Source of the DNA: Pelotomaculum terephthalicicum JT
GTDB lineage: Bacteria; Bacillota; Desulfotomaculia; Desulfotomaculales; Pelotomaculaceae
Length of the DNA stretch: 64,000 bases
NCBI RefSeq assembly: GCF_022410535.1
Contig: NZ_JAKNBL010000004.1
Location: 1-64,000 of the forward strand
Direction: 5' to 3'
Shown: piece after piece, positions 58,932 through 64,000 of the stretch
How positions within the stretch are numbered: the first letter of the stretch is position 1
Layout: each line of letters begins with the position of its first letter
Position numbers and translations under genes: made by a program
Notes under the pieces: model-generated
Told to the model about the DNA's origin: nothing
The model's input: the letters and a program-made list of their open reading frames with translations, nothing else
The model's database searches: none

Positions 58932-60300
58932 TCAACCGGCGAGCGGAAGCGTGATTGTAAAACATGTGCCCTTGCCTTCCTCGCTTGCAGCCGTAATTTT
59001 TCCCCTGTGGACTTCCACCAGTTCCCTGGCAATAGCCAGCCCGAGCCCGGTGCTCGCTAGATCCTTGGTGCGCTCATTATCGATCCGGTAAAACCTCTCG
59101 AAAATATGAGGGAGTTTATCAGCGGGGATTCCCGGCCCGTTGTCGCTTAGTTCAATACAGGCGGAGTCACCCTGTATCGATAATACGGCTCTAATAACCA
59201 GACTCTCTTCCGGCCCGTATTTCAAAGCATTGCTGATGATGTTCCTGATGGCCTGATGCATTCTCTTGCCGTCCAGGCGAACCGGCAAATCCTTCTCCGT
59301 CATGTCAGTGTATTCAAGCCGCACCTGTCTTTCCTCAAGCTCAAGCCTGAATTCTTCCGTCAGGTCAGCCATAAAAGCCCCGATTGGCACACTGGCAAAC
59401 TGAAAATTCAACTTCTGCATATCCAACTTGGAAAACAGGAAAAGGTCATCTATCAGTCTGTTTACATAAATAATATTCCGGTGGATTATCTGCAAGTATT
59501 TATCCTTGTTTTCCGGCGGCACGTCTCCGTAGGATGGCCTCGACATAACCCTGCAGGGAGGTAATGGGCGTCTTCAGGTCATGAGATATGTTGACGACCA
59601 GCGTCTTTCTGTTCTCCTCGTATTCAGACTTGATTCTCTCGCTTTCTCCCAGTTTGCGCGCCATTTCGTTGAAAGAAGCAACCAGCAGGCCGATTTCATT
59701 CCGCATGTTGCATTCTACCCTGACGTCATAATTGCCCCGCGCAATCTCCTCCACCCCGTTTTTTAGATCCTCAATCGGCTTAAAGACTCTCTTTTGCAGG
59801 CGCAGGAGAAACAATACCTGCATTACCTCCCTAACGATCAGCAGCGCCGCGATAAAAAGCACAATTCCCTTTATATCCGCCATTTTAAACAATAAATACA
59901 AGCTGTTTAAAACACTCAGCATACACGCCAGCTTGGACAGCTTCCCCTTGAACCCGCAGCACGTCTTAGTGTCGCCCCAGGCTTCCAAGCCACCCTGGTC
60001 AGAATGGCGGCCGTGAAAATGAGCAATCATGTGTCTCATTAAACCATGGTGACCGCTACCAGGAGAACAACACCCGTCAAATTCGGTGCTGCTTTCATGC
60101 TTCACTTTCTTTCCTTCACAATCCACTTCCAGATTAATCTTTGCCTTCGTCCTGCCATCCGCCATGTTTTTCTCAAATTCTTTATCCAAGCCGAATATTT
60201 TGACCTGGTCCTTGCTGCACACTACTTTGAGATTCCCGCTGCAAGACTCCTTGTCTTTCATGGTCATGATTACATCATACAAAAGCTTGATTTTGCTCAT
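58932..60300 (-). pseudogene. sensor histidine kinase with Cys/His-rich N-terminus, frameshifted
   Basis: Two frames together make one kinase. The first (60300 to 59500) has an N-terminal domain rich in Cys and His (CC at 77-78, GHHGLMRHMIAHFHGRH near 83-99, CC at 114-115), a membrane region (about 125-165), HAMP-like PIEDLKNGVEEIARGNYDVR, and the phospho-acceptor H240 in NISHDLKTPITSLQGYVEAI. It then runs out of frame. The second (59546 to 58932) has NALKYGPEESL, the ATP lid DNGPGIPADKLPHIFERFYR and GLGLAIARELVE. The break is near 59530. It is either a real pseudogene, a sequencing slip or a frameshift event. Confidence 0.85.
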
Positions 60301-60301
60301 A

Positions 60302-60334
60302 ACAATGACCTCCTTGTTTTAATGAGGTCATTGT
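60302..60334 (-). promoter_or_regulatory. perfect inverted repeat over the kinase ribosome binding site
   Basis: GAGGTCATTGT and ACAATGACCTC arms (60302-60312 and 60324-60334) are perfect over 11 bases with an 11-base loop. One arm contains the GGAGG that serves the ATG at 60300. It may be an operator of the response regulator or an mRNA fold that limits translation. Confidence 0.6.
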
Positions 60335-60419
60335 AGAAAAACTCTTTAAAAAGGCTTTAAATAATTCATAAAATTTTTATAAAAGTGAATAAAAAATTTG
60401 TAATTTTCACGGACAAATA

Positions 60420-60755
60420 TTAGTTAATTTCATAACTCCTTGCCAATAAAGGTTTGGCACGTTCGATGTCATCATCAGATATAATGGTAATTTCTAAATC
60501 CCCTGTTCCCCAGTGCCCGATATTTCTAACATCACGGGTAAATCCTTCTATTATATTAACAGAACCTGGATTAACCTTGATATAAGCATATATCTTACCA
60601 GCTTGAGGGCTAAATTCAATGCAGGCAAAGTTCCTAATGCGTTTGAAAGCAATATAATTCTTGAGTTCCTTTATTTGGACATCATCGCCAAGAGCTAATA
60701 AGAAAGCTTTTAACGCCTCGTAGCGATCTTTTATCACTTCGTTTGCTTGGGCCAA
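60420..60755 (-). CDS. DUF5655-type domain protein, probably truncated
   Basis: A 111-residue frame starting at TTG 60755 without a ribosome binding site. The sequence is the conserved C-terminal domain of COG3586-like proteins: YEALKAFLLALGDDVQIKEL, KNYIAFKRIRNFACIEFSPQ, and EGFTRDVRNIGHWGTGDLEI. Usually this domain follows an N-terminal part of about 200 residues that is missing here. The frame is the same as that of the upstream metallopeptidase gene, separated only by its TAA and four codons, so it may be a remnant or a read-through extension. It is a typical companion of restriction loci. Confidence 0.6.
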   Translation of the reverse strand: MAQANEVIKDRYEALKAFLLALGDDVQIKELKNYIAFKRIRNFACIEFSPQAGKIYAYIKVNPGSVNIIEGFTRDVRNIGHWGTGDLEITIISDDDIERAKPLLARSYEIN

Positions 60756-60767
60756 ATAATAAGTGAC

Positions 60768-61481
60768 TTATACCAAAGCCAGTTCCATTTTATGCTTTCG
60801 CTTTTCCCAGTCGGGCATTATCTTTTCCAGTAACTGAAAAAAAGCCGGGCTATGGTCGTGGTATCGCAAGTGACACAATTCATGAGTAACGACATAATCA
60901 ATGCATTCCTTGGGCGCACGTATCAAATCAGCGTTCAACGTGAGCGTCCCGCTCTTGGACAAGCTCCCCCAGCGCTTTTTCATCCGCCGGATCCGCATTC
61001 TTGGCTTAGCTAATAAGTGCTTTCCAAAATGAGGCCAGCAACGCTCGAAGCTCTCACCGAATTTTTCCGCGGCCTTTTCCAAGTACCAGTCTTCAAGCAG
61101 CTTTTCAACCTTTTCATAGGCGGGATTCTCTTTGACGGTAACACGGAAATAGCCCCTAGTTAGCTTTATCTCATCCTTATCACCGGTGACTATCTTCAGC
61201 CGGTATTGCCTGCCCAGATACAGGTGCGTCTCCCCGCCGATATATTGTCTTTGAGGCGTTCTCGGATTAAACTGCGCAAAATAATCCAGTTGCCTCTTAA
61301 TCCAGCGGGCGCGTTTAGCAACTATCTTCCGCACTTCTTCGTATTCCGATCCGAGCGGCGCTTTTATCACTACGCTGCCATCCGGATGGACCGCAATTTC
61401 CAGGGTTTTTCTGCCGACATAGAAAACGCGGTAACTAATATTCTCTTTGCCATAAGTTAATATGCCGCTATTTAAACTCAT
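60768..61481 (-). CDS. YgjP-like zinc metallopeptidase (DUF45/M48-type)
   Basis: A 237-residue SprT/YgjP-like protease domain. It has the N-terminal beta part RVFYVGRKTLEIAVHPDGSV, the middle RWIKRQLDYFAQFNPRTPQR, and the zinc motif HELCHLRYHDHSPAFF (HExxH with a third His) followed by a conserved Lys/Trp-rich end MPDWEKRKHKMEL. Such genes sit beside hsdR in many type I restriction-modification loci. Here it starts inside the hsdR stop with a 4-base overlap, so it is translated with it. Its role in restriction is unknown. Confidence 0.87.
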   Translation of the reverse strand: MSLNSGILTYGKENISYRVFYVGRKTLEIAVHPDGSVVIKAPLGSEYEEVRKIVAKRARWIKRQLDYFAQFNPRTPQRQYIGGETHLYLGRQYRLKIVTGDKDEIKLTRGYFRVTVKENPAYEKVEKLLEDWYLEKAAEKFGESFERCWPHFGKHLLAKPRMRIRRMKKRWGSLSKSGTLTLNADLIRAPKECIDYVVTHELCHLRYHDHSPAFFQLLEKIMPDWEKRKHKMELALV

Positions 61482-64000
61482 TTCAGGCTCCTGTGCCTGG
61501 CCACCAGCATTGTTCGCTCAATAATCCCGTCCATCTGGTCAAGGCTGATCGCGATACCCATATTCCCTTTGACCTCATCATATAAATAGTCGTCGATATC
61601 GTTAATAGCCTGCTTCCGGGCATCATCATCGTCCCAGAACTGAACCTTCCAATGACGGCTCAATATTTCCTGAACAGCCAAAGCCACATCAGCAGTTATG
61701 TCCCCGCATTTACTGTCTTCAAGACAATGTTGCTCAAAAAACGGCTTGAGCACGCCGTAGTAGGCCATGGCGTCTTCGTTCCCGGCCAGTTTGGCGGGAA
61801 TATCATCATGACGTCTATTAACAATTTTATTCCGCATATCGGAAACCTTTCTCAGGTATTCCAGATCGGAAATACGTTTTGCCCGGAAATCCTCAATGGC
61901 CTGCTGAATCAGCTTTGAAAACTTTTCATAAAATGCCGGGTCTTCACCCATCTTTTCGGTAATAACCCGCTTGGTCGCGTGTGCGATGGCATCCGCTTTG
62001 GCCGCCGTTGTTTTGCATGCTATATATATGCCCTGCTCTTCCTTCACCTGATTGAACATTTTGTCGTCAAAAATGTTCACCGGCTCATTCAATTGAATGA
62101 CTTCATTAGCCTGAATGTGCGTGTCAAGCAATTTTTTAATCTTGGGCTCATAATCCCGGTAGTCGATAGTCTCAGCGTAACGGAGCTTTACGGCTGCTTT
62201 AAGATTTTGAAACCGCTTCAAGTCAGCCTTGTACCGGCGCAGTTTCGCCTCATCGGTATTCATAATGAAAGACTCGGCAGACAAGGCGATCCCCAATGTT
62301 TTGCCGTACTCCGCCAGCCGCTGGTAGAAATCCTCTCTGACGGCAGCATCGGCAAGGAGAACCTCGTAATCTTCCTCATCATAACTGTTTTTGACTTCCT
62401 TGAAAAGATCCCAGAGATCGGAGTATCGTTGAGGAAGCTTCTCCACCTCCGCGTTAACCGAGGTCAGGGTGCCGGCCAAATCATTCTCGTCGAATTCTTC
62501 AAGCGCGCCATACATGGTGAGGGCTTTATCCAGTTCGCCCAGGATACTCGCATAGTCCACGATGTAACCAAACTCTTTGCCTTCATAAAGGCGGTTCACT
62601 CTGGCTATGGCCTGCAGCAGTGCGTGTTCGCGTAAAATGCGGCATAAGTAAATAACCGCGTTGCGCGGAGCGTCAAATCCGGTTAACAACTTGTCGACCA
62701 CTATCAGGATTTCCGGCTCCGTCCCATGCTTGAATTGATTGATAATTTGCTTGGTGTATTCCTCTTCGCTGCCGTAGCGTTTCATCATCTTCTGCCAGAA
62801 CTTGACCACCTCGTCCGCCGGCTCGTCGTCTGTCTCCTCATAGCCTTCACGGGTATCCGGCGGGGAAATGACCACATCGGACGACACAAAACCAATTTCA
62901 TTAAGATACTGGTGATACCTCAACGCGGCAGCCTTATTCGGCCCGACCAGTTGGGCCTTAAATCCCGTTCCCTGCCAGTTAGAACGGAAGTGTTCACTAA
63001 TGTCAAAAGCACGCATGTAAACGACCTGATCCGCCTTGTTCAGCATCTCGGCCCGGGCATATTTCTTTTTCAGATCCGCCTTCTGCTCTTTGGTCAGCCC
63101 TTGCGTATGCCGGTCAAACCATAGGTCAATAGCGGCTTTGTTCTGTTCCATCTCCACATGACGGCCTTCATATAATAAAGGAACAACCGCCCCGTCCTGC
63201 ACCGCCTGGTTTATGGAATAGTGCGGTTCGACTAAACCGCCGAATTTCGCGAAGTTGTTCTTTTCCTTCTTCATCAAAGGCGTGCCCGTAAAGCCTAGGT
63301 AACAGGCATTCGGAAACATCTGACGCATGCGTGCCGAGAATGAGCCGAAGTTGGTACGGTGACTTTCGTCAATCAGCATAAAAATGTCGGCAGACTCGTC
63401 CTGATACTTTTTGATATTCATAGCTTTGTCGAACTTGTGAATCAAGGTCGTGATAATACCCGCTTTGCGTTCCGAAACCAAATCCAGCAGATTCCTTCCC
63501 GATGTTGCCCGATGCGGCTCAAGGCCGCAGGCGGCAAAGGTGTTCCCCAACTGTTTATCCAAGTCGTCACGGTCAGTCACCAACACGATTCGCGGGTTGG
63601 CGATATCCGGATCCAGGGCAAGATTTCTCGTCAGCATTACCATGGTCAACGATTTGCCGGAGCCCTGAGTATGCCATATTATTCCGCCTTTGCGCCTGCC
63701 CTGGCCGTCCGGCTGCTTGACACGTTCCAGGGTGGACTTAATGACGAAAAATTGCTGATAACGGGCAATCTTTTTGATTCCGCCGTCAAAAACAGTAAAT
63801 TTGAAGGCCAGCTCCAACAGGCGCTCCGGTCGGCATAAGCTGTAGAGCGCCTTGTCCTGCTCCGTAACCAGACGTTCGCCTTCAGCCTCCAGGGAATCGA
63901 AGAATGGGCGCGCAACAGCGAATTCGCCGCTAAAAAGCTGCCTTTTTCGCTTGTCTGAAAGGGCGGAATTGACCACTCCAACAACGTCCGCCTCTTTATC
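61478..64000 (-). CDS. hsdR: type I restriction enzyme HsdR, C-terminal part (cut by window edge)
   Basis: The frame is open to the right window edge, so the N-terminal endonuclease domain lies outside. What is visible is an SF2 translocase: GIIWHTQGSGKSLTMVMLTR is Walker A, LVTDRDDLDKQLG follows, LIDESHRTNFGSFSARMRQM is the DEAD-type box, LGFTGTPLMKKEKNN is motif III, and PRNAVIYLCRILREHALLQA with IARVNRLYEGKEFGYIVDYA covers motifs V-VI. The C-terminal helical domain for HsdM contact ends in GIIERTMLVARHRSLK. It cuts unmethylated foreign DNA after translocation. HsdM and HsdS are not in the window and should lie to the right. Confidence 0.95.
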   Translation of the reverse strand, partial: DKEADVVGVVNSALSDKRKRQLFSGEFAVARPFFDSLEAEGERLVTEQDKALYSLCRPERLLELAFKFTVFDGGIKKIARYQQFFVIKSTLERVKQPDGQGRRKGGIIWHTQGSGKSLTMVMLTRNLALDPDIANPRIVLVTDRDDLDKQLGNTFAACGLEPHRATSGRNLLDLVSERKAGIITTLIHKFDKAMNIKKYQDESADIFMLIDESHRTNFGSFSARMRQMFPNACYLGFTGTPLMKKEKNNFAKFGGLVEPHYSINQAVQDGAVVPLLYEGRHVEMEQNKAAIDLWFDRHTQGLTKEQKADLKKKYARAEMLNKADQVVYMRAFDISEHFRSNWQGTGFKAQLVGPNKAAALRYHQYLNEIGFVSSDVVISPPDTREGYEETDDEPADEVVKFWQKMMKRYGSEEEYTKQIINQFKHGTEPEILIVVDKLLTGFDAPRNAVIYLCRILREHALLQAIARVNRLYEGKEFGYIVDYASILGELDKALTMYGALEEFDENDLAGTLTSVNAEVEKLPQRYSDLWDLFKEVKNSYDEEDYEVLLADAAVREDFYQRLAEYGKTLGIALSAESFIMNTDEAKLRRYKADLKRFQNLKAAVKLRYAETIDYRDYEPKIKKLLDTHIQANEVIQLNEPVNIFDDKMFNQVKEEQGIYIACKTTAAKADAIAHATKRVITEKMGEDPAFYEKFSKLIQQAIEDFRAKRISDLEYLRKVSDMRNKIVNRRHDDIPAKLAGNEDAMAYYGVLKPFFEQHCLEDSKCGDITADVALAVQEILSRHWKVQFWDDDDARKQAINDIDDYLYDEVKGNMGIAISLDQMDGIIERTMLVARHRSLK

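Noticed and set aside
1-64000. CRISPR arrays, tRNA/rRNA genes, prophage
   Set aside because: No regularly spaced direct repeats, no cloverleaf or rRNA-like sequence and no phage structural genes were found by reading both strands.

Overview
The window looks like chromosome from a low-to-mid GC, strictly anaerobic, spore-former-type Firmicute, most like the Desulfotomaculum/Pelotomaculum (Peptococcaceae) group. This is an inference. It rests on the oxygen-independent cobalamin pathway (CbiD/CbiG/CbiX type), ferredoxin-like proteins, AGGAGG-type ribosome binding sites with frequent TTG/GTG starts, Gram-positive style exporters without an outer-membrane partner, and the DUF6179/DUF6323 and DUF1538/P-II gene sets. 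No rRNA, tRNA, CRISPR array or prophage was recognised.

Layout. 1-700: the 5' part of a DDE transposase cut by the window edge. 1.0-11.2 kb: housekeeping and repair genes, namely recQ, an orphan S1-domain fragment, corA, a lysA-type decarboxylase, a divergent pair of membrane proteases (site-2 type and HtrA type, both without PDZ), and a PHP/EndoQ-like nuclease fused to a UvrD helicase. 11.4-15 kb: a decayed membrane-protein remnant, a CBS protein, and a cassette of XRE regulator, DUF1538 membrane protein and tandem P-II-like protein. 15-19.4 kb: an ABC/membrane-fusion exporter. 19.8-22.3 kb: a GyrI-like binding protein and the DUF6179/DUF6323 pair. 22.5-25.3 kb: an ECF sigma operon (sigma, zinc anti-sigma, B-box membrane protein, DUF4097-type envelope protein). 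25.3-27.7 kb: a SanA/YdcF-like protein, an atypical SDR, a small membrane protein and a frameshifted pseudogene. 28.0-31.3 kb: a second MacAB-like exporter. 31.5-33.5 kb: a polyferredoxin with a CsoR-family repressor, then a Ser/Arg/His-rich peptide gene overlapping a Hanks-type kinase gene.

33.7-47.9 kb is one long minus-strand anaerobic cobalamin operon. It starts with a cobalamin riboswitch and runs cbiD-E-T-L-F-G-H-J-C-P-B-A, cobT, cobD, cbiX. 48.2-49.9 kb: a RelBE-type toxin-antitoxin pair and a solitary AAA ATPase bracketed by inverted copies of a short GC-rich element. 49.9-58.9 kb: a secreted beta-propeller protein, a winged-helix 4Fe-4S protein, a P-type cation ATPase behind a yybP-ykoY (Mn2+) riboswitch, a metallophosphoesterase and an OmpR response regulator. 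58.9-60.3 kb: a histidine kinase broken by a frameshift. 60.4-64 kb: the tail of a type I restriction locus (DUF5655 fragment, YgjP-like metallopeptidase, HsdR running off the window).

The most interesting joint signal is regulatory. Three intergenic sites carry an ECF-type -10 CGTCTAA, with TGAAAG, TGAAAT or TGAACC 16-17 bases upstream. They lie in front of the ECF sigma gene, the second MacAB-like operon and the beta-propeller gene, so these probably form one envelope-stress regulon driven by the sigma factor in this window.
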